From Halobacillus litoralis (GTDB taxonomy: Bacteria; Bacillota; Bacilli; Bacillales; Halobacillaceae), in NCBI RefSeq assembly GCF_020524025.1, contig NZ_JAIVKN010000001.1:1054001-1118000 (forward strand): 64,000 bases of DNA. The letters run 5' to 3'. The notes below the pieces were generated by a model. The model made no database searches and was not told where the DNA came from. It worked only from the letters and a program-made list of their open reading frames with translations. The translations under genes were made by a program, and so were the position numbers. Shown here in pieces: positions 19,308-28,621 of the stretch (position 1 is the first letter of the stretch; every line of letters starts with the position of its first letter).

Positions 19308-19889
19308 TCATTGATGAATTTTATGCAATTGTCTGATTTCTTCCATAATTCGATCCGTCACAACCTGCGCGGAAGCTTTCTGCTTTCTGTACTCTGACAT
19401 ATCAATTGGTTCCCCGTACACCACTTTAAGGGGCTTGAATTTTTCATAAGGACCAACGATGGCACACGGAACGATGGCAGCCTCAGACCTTAAGGCAAAA
19501 AAGCCTGCACCTGCAAGACCCTGGCCGATCTCCCCGTTCTTTTGCCTGGTCCCTTCAGGGAATAGACCAAGCGCATGCCCCTCTTTAAGAATGTCTAAAC
19601 CTTTTCTCAAAGCATTGCGATCTCTCATTCCGCGTTTGATCGGGAAAGCATGGACTTTTTTCAATATACCCCCAATGACAGGGTTTTTAAACAATTCTTC
19701 TTTAGCCAGAAAGTAAATGTTTCGACTACTGGTAATACCGACAACCGGAGGATCTATGTTGGAAATGTGATTAGAACAAATAATTACCGGTCCCTCTTTA
19801 GGAATGTTCTTCTTGCCAATCACTTTAATCCTGTACATAGGGTAAAAGATCACACTACAAATAAATTTGCCGAGTTTATAAAGGCTCAC
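19308..19889 (-). CDS. plsC: 1-acyl-sn-glycerol-3-phosphate acyltransferase
   Basis: Membrane-associated acyltransferase that forms phosphatidic acid from lysophosphatidic acid. The 193 residues show the HX4D motif (SNHISNIDPP, near residue 36), the FPEGTR motif near 115, and the VPCAIVGPYE and VYGEPID blocks. It starts at a GTG behind GGAGGGG, two bases after the cmk stop, so the two are cotranscribed. Many Bacillaceae place plsC here between cmk and the S1 gene; B. subtilis has its plsC elsewhere. Confidence 0.92.
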   Translation of the reverse strand: MSLYKLGKFICSVIFYPMYRIKVIGKKNIPKEGPVIICSNHISNIDPPVVGITSSRNIYFLAKEELFKNPVIGGILKKVHAFPIKRGMRDRNALRKGLDILKEGHALGLFPEGTRQKNGEIGQGLAGAGFFALRSEAAIVPCAIVGPYEKFKPLKVVYGEPIDMSEYRKQKASAQVVTDRIMEEIRQLHKIHQ

Positions 19890-19891
19890 CC

Positions 19892-20572
19892 TTACCCCTC
19901 CTTCGTACTTTTTTCATTTACAATGGTTAATATGCGCTGAACAACTTCCTGTATGTTCATTGATGTCGTATCCACTTCAACGGCATCGTCCGCTTTAACC
20001 AATGGAGCAATCTCACGATTGGAATCTATTTCGTCACGTTTGCGAATTTCTTCTTTCAACTGCTGCAAGTCAGAAGGAAAGCCTTTTTCAGCGTTTTCTT
20101 TATGCCGCCGTTCTGCCCGTTCATCGACCGAAGCAATCATGAAAATTTTCACTTCAGCATTCGGGAGTACGTGAGTCCCAATATCACGGCCATCCATGAC
20201 AACACCTTTATCCTTTACAAGCTCCTGCTGTCTTCGTACCATTTCTTCCCGTACTTCTTTATGTTTAGCTACGATAGAGACCTGATTGGTCACTTCAGCG
20301 GTGCGAATGTCATCAGAGACGTCCTGATGATCAAGGATCACTCTTTGTCCCTGTTCTCCCTGAATAAGATCTAACTGAGAGTTTTGTAATAATTCAGCAA
20401 GGCCATTTTCATCTTCAAGAGATACTTTTTCTTTAATTGCTTTCCATGTCAGCGCCCGATACATAGCGCCCGTGTCTACATAAATAAAAGATAATTCTTC
20501 TGCGACTTTCTTTGCTACAGTACTTTTTCCGGCAGCCGCAGGACCGTCAATTGCAATAGTCATTTTGTCCAT
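19892..20572 (-). CDS. cmk: Cytidylate kinase
   Basis: Phosphorylates CMP and dCMP. With the ATG at 20572, behind GGAGG, the protein has 226 residues, near the 224 of B. subtilis. Seen: P-loop [29 protein letters not shown], the [14 protein letters not shown] strand, and [16 protein letters not shown] with the lid arginines. A further ATG three codons on is an alternative start. First gene of the cmk-plsC pair. Confidence 0.95.
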   Translation of the reverse strand: MDKMTIAIDGPAAAGKSTVAKKVAEELSFIYVDTGAMYRALTWKAIKEKVSLEDENGLAELLQNSQLDLIQGEQGQRVILDHQDVSDDIRTAEVTNQVSIVAKHKEVREEMVRRQQELVKDKGVVMDGRDIGTHVLPNAEVKIFMIASVDERAERRHKENAEKGFPSDLQQLKEEIRKRDEIDSNREIAPLVKADDAVEVDTTSMNIQEVVQRILTIVNEKSTKEG

Positions 20573-20713
20573 TCGTCTTATTTCCTCCATCTGTCCTTCT
20601 TACTAAGCATAAGGAATATAGGTTCTTCCTCTGTATGTTAGTAAGGTGTGTTTACCTGATTAACATTGTCAAGAATAACATAGATAAGAATAAAAAATCT
20701 ATTCATTCCTCGA

Positions 20714-21376
20714 CTAATTCATGGCTGCAGCACGAGTTTTCATTTGTTGTTCAAAACAGTACCGAATAATGAACTGCCGATCCTTTTCCATGATATTTTC
20801 AAACTCCACAGAAACTCTCGCTGATTGCTTTGAAGTTCGGGGCATGACCCTGCGTACGTGTGCCTGAGTCAATATGTAATGATACTCTCCGGTATTCATA
20901 GGAAGAACAATAGTCAATTCTACCTTTTCCCCCTCCGATGCCTTGTATTTGCCGGGCAGAATAAACATCATTCCCCCTCCACTGATATCCCTTGATATAG
21001 TTGGGAAAGAGAAAGTTTCACCTGATACAGCAACATCAACCGAAGCTTCAATACGCACGTACTTTCTACGTTGAATACGAGTGATTTCTGTGATCCCAGG
21101 AAAAGAGAGTCCGATCACTGGTATAGTTCGTTTTTTTCTTGCTGCCACTTCTGTTTTAAACCAATAAACAGAATGATCCTCTCCTACAAAACTTGCATGG
21201 AACTGTGTTCCTTCTAAAAAGAATCCTGTTTTACCTGTCTTCATATGTATTGGATAATCAATGTAAATTCTGCTATCTTCTATATCCACAACCTTGCACT
21301 TATACTTGCTGCTCTTTCCGGTATCCTGACTCCCAATTTCAAGTGTAAGTGGTGTTCCAATTTTCATGATCCTCAC
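20714..21376 (-). CDS. ypfA: PilZ-domain c-di-GMP receptor YpfA (MotI/DgrA)
   Basis: Cytosolic protein of 220 residues: an N-terminal YcgR-like domain and a C-terminal PilZ domain from about residue 100. The c-di-GMP signature is intact: RRKYVR (RxxxR) and DISGGGMMF (D/NxSxxG). In B. subtilis this protein binds c-di-GMP and disengages the flagellar stator MotA. A GTG at 21376 with AGGGGGAG six bases upstream is preferred over the ATG at 21367. It lies between cmk and ypeB, as in B. subtilis. Confidence 0.9.
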   Translation of the reverse strand: MRIMKIGTPLTLEIGSQDTGKSSKYKCKVVDIEDSRIYIDYPIHMKTGKTGFFLEGTQFHASFVGEDHSVYWFKTEVAARKKRTIPVIGLSFPGITEITRIQRRKYVRIEASVDVAVSGETFSFPTISRDISGGGMMFILPGKYKASEGEKVELTIVLPMNTGEYHYILTQAHVRRVMPRTSKQSARVSVEFENIMEKDRQFIIRYCFEQQMKTRAAAMN

Positions 21377-21591
21377 AGGCTTCTCCCCCTTTCACACAAG
21401 ACTATTGTATGATTCTCATTATCTCATGGCTTTAAATAAAAGGAAAGAATATAGGTATATAGGTTTAAATATGTATTCATACTTTCCCAATTAATAACGT
21501 CCTAAATATCCGATTAATAGAACCGGGACTTAGGATAAACCCATCAAAATCCCTCTCTTTCACATACGATGTGGAAAATATAACAAAAAGA

Positions 21592-21626
21592 ATAAAAGAG
21601 CACCTACTGCATAGGTGCTCTTTTTT
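21592..21626 (-). terminator. Terminator of ypeB
   Basis: Thirteen-base-pair stem AAAAGAGCACCTA / TAGGTGCTCTTTT with a short loop and T-run on the minus strand, at the ypeB stop. Confidence 0.9.
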
Positions 21627-22965
21627 AGATTTCCTGATTAAATTTCATTTCAGCTTTCTTTAGAGTTTCCACTTTTTCTTCTTGACCGTTTGAAGCATTG
21701 ATGAAGATTCTATAGGTCGTTTTTTCCATAGTGGTAAGAAACTCATAACATAAAACTTGTTCATTCACATCATTCTCTATAACAGATAAGTGATGTTCCT
21801 GAATCTTGACATTTGGATTTACTTTATCTCGTGCTTCTTCTAAAGAAATAGCTGGTTTGTTGATTTCCTCATCGCTATGATCATCATAATAATCACGCGC
21901 AGACATGCCAAGGACTTCTCCATTGTCTAAAGCGACTTTAACTACTACCGAATCCATAAAAAATCTGACGTCGTTTTTTGTGTAGAGAAAACGGAATACA
22001 CCCATTTTGTCATATTGATTACTTTCAACAAGAACCAAATTGTCAATTTCCAGACCTTGAATATAGTCTTTAGCTTTTTCAGAGGCTTCGTAAAGACTGA
22101 TTTTTGGATCCTTCACCGAACGGCTGATCATAACGGTTAAGGGGTGGCCGCCTTTTTCAGTCAAATCTATATAGCCATTTTTGTCACCGTCTTGAAAGGA
22201 AGCCGTATACGTAGGTACATCTGCTCCTTTTCCTGATTTAGTCAGCGTCAATTTGTTTGTGGCCACTTTTTCCAGCCACCGACTAGCAACTTTCTTTGCT
22301 TCTTCTTCAGAAAGTTTTTCGCCTTTTAGAGAGCGGTAGCTTTTTCCTGGACCAGATGTGTTAAAACCTGTTTCCGTTATAGATTCTTCAAAACCATCCA
22401 TTGATTTTTCAACGGTCTTAAACCCATTAACAATTGTGTTATCTCCAACTTCATCATTTGTGGCTAAGGCAAGTTCTACGTCCATCCACCGGAGATTGTC
22501 ACTAAGAACTACATTTTGAACTTTTCTCAGTTCTGATTCTATTTCTCCGGACTTTTTATGAAGCTCTTCAAGAAGTTTAATTTCCTGTTCGCTTAACGGT
22601 TTCTTCTCTAAATCTCTGACCGCCGTTCGATAGGCGAAATCACCGACATCATATAAAAATTCTTCCGTTTTGTTAAAAGGCATTAACGTAAGCGGAAGCT
22701 GGCCGACGTCTGAATTGGCTTCAGAAGAAATTTTCCATATATCAGCTAATTGAGGGGATAATCTCTCTCTTGAGTTCATCGCTAAACTCGAGCCGATTTT
22801 ATCATGAAGAAGGTCAATGTTATATGTCAAATCGTGAAATGCCCGTTGATAGCTGTTCTCCGCCTGGATAAGCACCGCATTTTTATCTTGATTCTCTTTA
22901 TAACCCCAAACCCCTGCACCAATCGTAGTTAAGCTTAACAAAATGATGGCGATCCACCGTACCAT
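21625..22965 (-). CDS. ypeB: Spore germination protein YpeB
   Basis: Partner of SleB: the two proteins need each other for stability in the spore inner membrane and cortex. The 446 residues have an N-terminal membrane anchor (WIAIILLSLTTIGAGVWGY), a helical region, and a C-terminal half with PepSY-like repeats (EEAKKVASRWL, SLYEASEKAKDYI, SLEEARDKVNPN). GGAGGTG precedes the ATG, eleven bases after sleB. The pair is expected to be made in the forespore under sigma-G. Confidence 0.94.
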   Translation of the reverse strand: MVRWIAIILLSLTTIGAGVWGYKENQDKNAVLIQAENSYQRAFHDLTYNIDLLHDKIGSSLAMNSRERLSPQLADIWKISSEANSDVGQLPLTLMPFNKTEEFLYDVGDFAYRTAVRDLEKKPLSEQEIKLLEELHKKSGEIESELRKVQNVVLSDNLRWMDVELALATNDEVGDNTIVNGFKTVEKSMDGFEESITETGFNTSGPGKSYRSLKGEKLSEEEAKKVASRWLEKVATNKLTLTKSGKGADVPTYTASFQDGDKNGYIDLTEKGGHPLTVMISRSVKDPKISLYEASEKAKDYIQGLEIDNLVLVESNQYDKMGVFRFLYTKNDVRFFMDSVVVKVALDNGEVLGMSARDYYDDHSDEEINKPAISLEEARDKVNPNVKIQEHHLSVIENDVNEQVLCYEFLTTMEKTTYRIFINASNGQEEKVETLKKAEMKFNQEI

Positions 22966-22976
22966 ACGCCCACCTC

Positions 22977-23846
22977 CTATTTACAGAATATATGTTTTCC
23001 AATTTGCTTAATTTGCGGCCTTGACCAAATCCAGTCCGATGTAGCAGTCTTCGGATTAAAGTAGTATATGGCCTGCCCAGTAGGATCCCAGCCATTGATT
23101 GCATCAAGAACGGCTTCTTTAGCCTGATCGTTTGGTTCCAGCCATATTTGACCGTCTGCAACCGCTGTAAAAGCCCGCGGTTCAAAAATGACGCCTGAAG
23201 CAGTATTTGGGAACGAAGCACTTTGAACTCGATTCAAAATAACAGCAGCAACAGCAACTTGACCTACATAAGGTTCACCACGTGCTTCACCGTAGACAGC
23301 GTTCGCCATCAGCTGAATATCATTCTGGGAATATCCGCTTGGAACATTGACAGCTGTCGGTTCATCAGGTTGTTTAGGTTGTTCATTCTGTTCAGGCTGA
23401 GGTGTTCCCTCTCCCTGATTTGTTTTCTGCTGTTGTTGTTTCTTCTGACCTTCTGTTTGTTTAGACTTTGGTACTCCACCGTAGTGCGTAAAGTCCTTAC
23501 CTTGTCTAATTTGCTCTTTCACATATCCTTCATCATAATTACTGGCTTTATTTAGTCTGTCTTTCACCTCTTGACCGACTAGTCCATCAATTTCCAGACC
23601 AAATTCATATTGGAAATTCCTCACAGCCCAGTAGGTGCCCCATCCAAACACTCCATCAATTTCTCCATTATAGAAACCCAAATATTGCAATCTGGACTGG
23701 AGTTCGATGACATCGTCTCCTGTAGCTCCCTGTTGTATGACCTGATTAGAAAACCCTTGAACGGGTTTAACAAAGGTAAATTCCGACATCGGGAACAGCA
23801 CCATGGTCATGACTACAAAAACGACCGTCGTTTTCTTCCACACCAT
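22977..23846 (-). CDS. sleB: Spore cortex-lytic enzyme SleB
   Basis: Lytic transglycosylase that cuts muramic-lactam-containing cortex peptidoglycan at germination. The 289 residues comprise a signal peptide (to about residue 31), a peptidoglycan-binding domain near 37-95 (LQSRLQYLGFYNGEIDGVFG), a Gln/Pro-rich linker near 130-165, and a catalytic Hydrolase_2 domain from about 175 (NAVYGEARGEPYVGQVAVAAV) with the expected catalytic glutamate in GEARGE. Adjacent to ypeB, as in B. subtilis. Confidence 0.95.
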   Translation of the reverse strand: MVWKKTTVVFVVMTMVLFPMSEFTFVKPVQGFSNQVIQQGATGDDVIELQSRLQYLGFYNGEIDGVFGWGTYWAVRNFQYEFGLEIDGLVGQEVKDRLNKASNYDEGYVKEQIRQGKDFTHYGGVPKSKQTEGQKKQQQQKTNQGEGTPQPEQNEQPKQPDEPTAVNVPSGYSQNDIQLMANAVYGEARGEPYVGQVAVAAVILNRVQSASFPNTASGVIFEPRAFTAVADGQIWLEPNDQAKEAVLDAINGWDPTGQAIYYFNPKTATSDWIWSRPQIKQIGKHIFCK

Positions 23847-23958
23847 CCAACATACACCCCTGACCCAATAGTTTAGTTATAGGGGTAGTTTTTAACATAA
23901 AATCAACTTTATACATGATTCTTAGATGAACAACTTTTGATATAGATCGCTAAGAACA

Positions 23959-23992
23959 TAAAAAAAGAACACTTTTACTTCAGTGTTCTTTC
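23959..23992 (-). terminator. Terminator of prsW
   Basis: Ten-base-pair hairpin AAAGAACACT / AGTGTTCTTT followed on the minus strand by seven T residues, overlapping the prsW stop region. Confidence 0.88.
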
Positions 23993-24649
23993 ATAATTAA
24001 ATCTATGGTCATGGTGATCGTTCGCTAATTTAATTTTTCTAAACCCAATGATCCAGAGAAGAATCATAAATGGAGTGATCCAATAAACCCATGTATCATC
24101 TTTAATCGTAATCATATAGTCATAAGCTGTATGAAGGAAGACAGGTATAAAGAGGGCTGAAACCAGGAAACGGTTCGTTTTTTCAGCAGTAAACTTAGCT
24201 TTGCCCATATAAAAGCCCATCATAATACCAAAGAGTGCGTGTGAAGAAACGGGGAAAATGGCACGCAGCAGGGCAATCTCTATTCCTTTATTAAGTATGT
24301 ATAAAAGGTTTTCAATGGTGGCAAAACCTAAACTAATGGCTGTTCCGTAAATGATCCCGTCATAATGGTGATCAAAATCAGAATGCCGGTAAGCTACAAA
24401 TAATAAAAAGAACCATTTAAAGAACTCTTCTAATAGACCAGCTAGAAAAAAAGACGTTAAAAATGGTTGTTCTAAAACTTTTTCCGTTTCGAAAGCATAT
24501 TGGATAAACATAATAGGAAAAACCATAATAATTCCAATTACAAACATTCGAATTATGAGTGGAAGGGGTTCTAATTCAATACGCTTGCTCAAGTATATAA
24601 ATGTCATAATGGCCACAGCGGGAGAAATGGCAACAGTTAAAATGGCCAT
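23975..24649 (-). CDS. prsW: Site-1-type intramembrane protease PrsW
   Basis: Multi-pass membrane protease; in B. subtilis it makes the first cut in the anti-sigma factor RsiW. About 224 residues from the ATG at 24649, seven to eight predicted helices. The catalytic glutamates EE are in LLEEFFKWF (EExxK-type), with further conserved HYDGIIYG, and histidines in SSHALFGIMMG and FLHTAYDY. No sigW-rsiW pair lies in the window, but rsiX-sigX does. An upstream ATG at 24658 is a weaker start. Confidence 0.92.
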   Translation of the reverse strand: MAILTVAISPAVAIMTFIYLSKRIELEPLPLIIRMFVIGIIMVFPIMFIQYAFETEKVLEQPFLTSFFLAGLLEEFFKWFFLLFVAYRHSDFDHHYDGIIYGTAISLGFATIENLLYILNKGIEIALLRAIFPVSSHALFGIMMGFYMGKAKFTAEKTNRFLVSALFIPVFLHTAYDYMITIKDDTWVYWITPFMILLWIIGFRKIKLANDHHDHRFNYERTLK

Positions 24650-24741
24650 ATAAATCATTCCTCTCTCTTTCTTTCACTTAGAATTCATCGTATCATGAAG
24701 GTAGGAGAAAAGGAATAAAAGAATGGAAGATGGTGACTGCT

Positions 24742-25710
24742 ATGAAACGCATTTTAATTATCCACACAGGCGGAACTATATCTATGAAAGAAGACAAGGA
24801 AACAGGTGAGGTGAATACCTCCTCAAAGCATCCTCTTGAAGAAATATCGGTTCTTTTGAAAGATCACGTCGAAATAGACGATGATATATTGTTTCACCTC
24901 CCGTCCCCTCATATACGACCTGACCATATGCTGAAGCTTGGTCGCTTCGTTCACGAAAAAATGGCGAAAAAGAGTTATGACGGAGTAGTAATTACACATG
25001 GAACCGATACACTGGAAGAAACGGCTTATTTCCTTGATTTATTTATCCAGACTAGAAAGCCCGTTGTAGTCACAGGAGCGATGAGGTCAAGCAATGAGGT
25101 AGGTTCAGACGGCTTATATAATCTTTTAAGCGCCATTCGTGTAGCCAGTTGTGATGAAGCGCAGGATAAAGGTGTTCTTGTTGTCATGAACGATGAAATA
25201 CATACAGCCAAAAACGTTACAAAAACAAGCACAAGTAATGTTGCCACTTTTCAAAGTCCACAATACGGACCAATAGGAATCACAACCAAAAACGAAGTCT
25301 TTTTCCATCATAAAATGACCCGCCATGATTCTTATCCCATCCAAAGCATCGGAAAACGTGTCTCGCTGATTAAAGCCTATGCAGGTATGGATGGTTCGCT
25401 TATTGATGCTGTGAGAGAAAGCCATGTCGATGGGTTGATTGTGGAAGCTCTCGGTCAGGGCAATCTCCCTCCTGAAACCGTAGATGCGCTAAAGCGGACC
25501 TTGGATGATGGCATCCCGGTAGTACTTGTATCCCGCTGCTATCAGGGAATTGTTCAAGATACATATGGATACCCGGGCGGAGGACGCCAGCTTAGAGAGA
25601 TGGGTATCATTTTTGCTAATGGATTAACAGGACCGAAAGCAAGAATTAAACTGATGGTAGCTTTAGAAATGACAACAAATATGACAGAGCTGGAGCATAT
25701 GTTCAGCTGA
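24742..25710 (+). CDS. ansA: L-asparaginase, type I-like
   Basis: Hydrolyses L-asparagine to aspartate and ammonia. About 322 residues from the ATG at 24742 (GGTGA upstream; an ATG at 24730 is possible). Both catalytic threonine motifs are present: HTGGTIS near residue 8 and THGTDTLEETA near 80-90, plus VVTGAMRSSNEVGSDG with the catalytic lysine-aspartate context. No signal peptide, so cytoplasmic. It is one of few plus-strand genes here, divergent from prsW and alone in its transcript. Confidence 0.88.
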   Translation: MKRILIIHTGGTISMKEDKETGEVNTSSKHPLEEISVLLKDHVEIDDDILFHLPSPHIRPDHMLKLGRFVHEKMAKKSYDGVVITHGTDTLEETAYFLDLFIQTRKPVVVTGAMRSSNEVGSDGLYNLLSAIRVASCDEAQDKGVLVVMNDEIHTAKNVTKTSTSNVATFQSPQYGPIGITTKNEVFFHHKMTRHDSYPIQSIGKRVSLIKAYAGMDGSLIDAVRESHVDGLIVEALGQGNLPPETVDALKRTLDDGIPVVLVSRCYQGIVQDTYGYPGGGRQLREMGIIFANGLTGPKARIKLMVALEMTTNMTELEHMFS

Positions 25711-25910
25711 TACGATTTTTAAATTTTACGGGTGTTTATTTAAGTTGTTTAAAACGTAAATAAGTTTTCCTGCCTCCAGGAGATTCACGGACTTCACTCC
25801 TTCTGTTTGGTTCAAAAACAAAAAAGACTCTCCTTCACTCAGCAGTAAAAGAGTGGCTTAATAAAACAAGTTGTGTCAATTAAGGCCGGAAATTTAAATT
25901 AAACTCCAAA

Positions 25911-25946
25911 AAATAAGGCTGTCGAGAACATTCTCGACAGCCTTAA
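25911..25946 (-). terminator. Terminator of ypdA
   Basis: Perfect 14-base inverted repeat AAGGCTGTCGAGAA / TTCTCGACAGCCTT, followed on the minus strand by TTATTTTTT. It separates convergent ansA and ypdA. Confidence 0.9.
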
Positions 25947-25969
25947 GAGTCTAAAAGGGGCTTTTCTAT

Positions 25970-26947
25970 TTATTTTGACGCTATAGACTCTGCTATCTTT
26001 CCACCATGATGTCTGCCGTTTTCTATAAAGATCTCATTGTTGTTATAACCTGCAGCAATCACGCCGGCAATATATATGCCGGGCACATTCGTCTGCATCG
26101 TTTCTTCTTCAAAAGAAGGTCGTCCGGTCTCTTCATCCATGTCTACACCCATTTTTGAAAGGAAGCCGTGGTCAGGTTGATATCCGGTCATCGCAAAAAC
26201 AAAATCATTGGCTACCCGTTTTTCTTCTCCTTGGCAATCGTAAATGACCTCGTCTTCCGTAATTTCTTTCACCTGAGCACAAAATTCCATATTTACGATG
26301 CCTTTTCGAACAAGAGCTTCAAATTGAGGAAGGATCCATGGTTTGATGCTTTTAGAGTAGTCCTCTCCACGGTATAATACCGTAATATTGGCACCGGATT
26401 TTTCAAGTTCCAGGGCAGCATCGGCAGCTGAGTTCTTCCCGCCTATGACCACTACATTCTTGTTGAAGTAAGGGTGACCTTCTTTAAAGTAATGCTTAAC
26501 TTTCGGCAGTTCTTCCCCTTTAACCCCCATGAAATTAGGCTGATCATAATAGCCTGTCGCAACCACGATTTGACCTGCTGAATAGACAGCCTCTTCCCCT
26601 GTTTTTTTCGAAGTATGCACATAGAAGCTCCCATCCTGCTTATCTACTTTCATTACTTTTTCATATGCATTTACACGTAATTGCTGTCTTTGGGCCACGG
26701 CACGATAATAAGCGAGGGCCTCGTTCCGCACTGGTTTCTGCCTCTCTGTAATAAATGGAATTTCTCCGATCTCCAACTTTTCACTTGAACTGAAAAATGT
26801 CTGATGAGTTGGATAATGATAGATGGAATTTACAATGTTCCCTTTTTCTATAATTAAAGGATCGATTCCTGATTTCTTCAATTCGATGGCTGCACTCATC
26901 CCGCAGGGACCGCCGCCTATGATGATGACTTTTTCTTCTTGCTGCAC
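25970..26947 (-). CDS. ypdA: Bacillithiol disulfide reductase YpdA (Bdr)
   Basis: FAD- and NADPH-dependent enzyme that reduces oxidised bacillithiol. 325 residues from the GTG at 26947, eight bases after GAGGAG (B. subtilis YpdA 324). Seen: FAD loop IIIGGGPCGMSAAIE with the conserved cysteine, the second dinucleotide loop VVVIGGKNSAADAALEL, and the C-terminal IAGVIAAGYNNNEIFIENGR. Lies upstream of asparaginase and after gudB in the same orientation, as gudB-ypdA in B. subtilis. Confidence 0.92.
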   Translation of the reverse strand: MQQEEKVIIIGGGPCGMSAAIELKKSGIDPLIIEKGNIVNSIYHYPTHQTFFSSSEKLEIGEIPFITERQKPVRNEALAYYRAVAQRQQLRVNAYEKVMKVDKQDGSFYVHTSKKTGEEAVYSAGQIVVATGYYDQPNFMGVKGEELPKVKHYFKEGHPYFNKNVVVIGGKNSAADAALELEKSGANITVLYRGEDYSKSIKPWILPQFEALVRKGIVNMEFCAQVKEITEDEVIYDCQGEEKRVANDFVFAMTGYQPDHGFLSKMGVDMDEETGRPSFEEETMQTNVPGIYIAGVIAAGYNNNEIFIENGRHHGGKIAESIASK

Positions 26948-27149
26948 CTTTAACACTCCTCTTTCTGTACAAGCTTAAGGGGATTAAGCTTCTATAAACG
27001 TTGTTGTTGATATTTTTTCACTCCATGACTCCTATTCATACAAACATTCTTAAGTTAAAACAAAACGGACAATTGTTTGCTTACAATCTTTTATTGATAT
27101 ATAGGAGCAGGTATGGACGGATCTGAAATATTATTAAGGAAAAAATGAA

Positions 27150-27193
27150 TAAGTAAAAAATAAAATCTCCTACCATATTTATGATAGGAGATT
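27150..27193 (-). terminator. Terminator of gudB
   Basis: Stem AATCTCCTA / TAGGAGATT with an AT-rich loop and TTTTATTTTTT tail on the minus strand, 20 bases after the gudB stop. Confidence 0.87.
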
Positions 27194-27210
27194 CCAATTG
27201 TAGAATCAAG

Positions 27211-28491
27211 TTAAATCCATCCGCGGAAACGGGAGGCTTCAGCCATTTTACGTACACCAACCATATAAGCAGCAAGCCGCATATCGACACGTCTTGTTTC
27301 AGCAGTTCGATACACATTATCAAAACCTTTAACGATGACCTTATGAAGTTTTTCTTCTACTTCTTCTTCTGTCCAATAGTAGCCCTGGTTATTCTGCACC
27401 CATTCAAAATAGGAAACGGTTACACCACCAGAGGAAGCTAATACGTCAGGAACAAGCAGAATGCCCCGCTCAGATAGAATACGGGTACCATCAAGGGTCG
27501 TTGGTCCATTGGCTGCTTCAACAACAATAGATGCTTTTATATTATGTGCGTTATCTTCAGTGATTTGATTTTCAATCGCTGCAGGTACCAGAATGTCACA
27601 ATCCAATTCTAATAGAGCTTCATTAGAGATGGTATTGTTAAACAAATTCGTAACTGTACCAAAGCTGTCTCGTCGATCCAATAAGTAATCAATATCTAAT
27701 CCATCAGGGTCATGCAGTCCACCGTAGGCATCGGAAATTCCAATGACTTTGGCTCCTTTGTCATGCATAAACTTCGCCAGGAAACTTCCTGCATTACCAA
27801 AGCCTTGTACGACGACTCTCGCACCTTCTACTTTAATCCCTTTCTTCTTAGCAGCTTCTTCTATACAGATGGTTACTCCTTTAGCTGTTGCTGTTTCACG
27901 TCCATGGGAACCTCCCAGGACTAAAGGTTTTCCTGTAATAAATCCTGGATTATTGAATTCATCAATCCGGCTGTATTCATCCATCATCCAAGCCATAATC
28001 TGTGAATTTGTGAAAACGTCAGGAGCTGGAATATCCTTTGTAGGTCCTACAATTTGACTTATCGCCCGGACATACCCGCGGCTGACCCCTTCTAATTCAC
28101 GGAAGGACATTTCTCGAGGGTCACACACAATTCCACCTTTTCCCCCGCCGTATGGAAGGTCAACGATTCCCGCTTTCAAGCTCATCCATATAGATAAAGC
28201 TTTTACTTCTTTCTCTGAAACGTTCGGATGAAAACGGACGCCGCCTTTGGTCGGTCCCACAGCGTCATTGTGCTGAGCACGATATCCCGTAAATATTTTG
28301 ATCTGGTCATTATCCATCCGCACAGGAATACGTACGGTCATCATTCGGACAGGTTCTTTCATGAGTTCATAAACTTCGTTAGGGTATCCTAATTTATCAA
28401 GTGCATTTTTGACCACCGTCTGTGTGGACTTCAATACATCAAGTTTATCGTTTTTCTCGTTTGCAGCATCTGTTGGCTTATCGGCTACCAT
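27211..28491 (-). CDS. gudB: NAD-specific glutamate dehydrogenase
   Basis: Hexameric enzyme that deaminates glutamate to 2-oxoglutarate. 426 residues (B. subtilis GudB 427). Seen: GYRAQHNDAVGPTKGGVRFHP, the catalytic lysine in DLPYGGGKGGI, the DIPAPDVFTNSQIMAWM segment, GSHGRETATAKGV, and the NAD loop VVQGFGNAGSFLA. AGGAGG precedes the ATG. The B. subtilis laboratory-strain inactivating repeat is not present. RocG is the close alternative; the ypdA neighbour favours GudB. Confidence 0.94.
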   Translation of the reverse strand: MVADKPTDAANEKNDKLDVLKSTQTVVKNALDKLGYPNEVYELMKEPVRMMTVRIPVRMDNDQIKIFTGYRAQHNDAVGPTKGGVRFHPNVSEKEVKALSIWMSLKAGIVDLPYGGGKGGIVCDPREMSFRELEGVSRGYVRAISQIVGPTKDIPAPDVFTNSQIMAWMMDEYSRIDEFNNPGFITGKPLVLGGSHGRETATAKGVTICIEEAAKKKGIKVEGARVVVQGFGNAGSFLAKFMHDKGAKVIGISDAYGGLHDPDGLDIDYLLDRRDSFGTVTNLFNNTISNEALLELDCDILVPAAIENQITEDNAHNIKASIVVEAANGPTTLDGTRILSERGILLVPDVLASSGGVTVSYFEWVQNNQGYYWTEEEVEEKLHKVIVKGFDNVYRTAETRRVDMRLAAYMVGVRKMAEASRFRGWI

Positions 28492-28621
28492 CCATTTACC
28501 TCCTATATCAATCCATTCGATTAGGACTCTTTCTTCAGTGAATAGTATACACGTTCCCCAGCTGTAAGGAAAGCTAGAAATGATGTTTTCCAGCTGTTTA
28601 TATAAAAGTTTTTGTAAGCGA

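Noticed and set aside
23223-23555. Plus-strand frame rich in Leu/Phe/Arg inside sleB
   Set aside because: Mirror of the Gln-rich linker of sleB on the other strand; no ribosome site or homologue.
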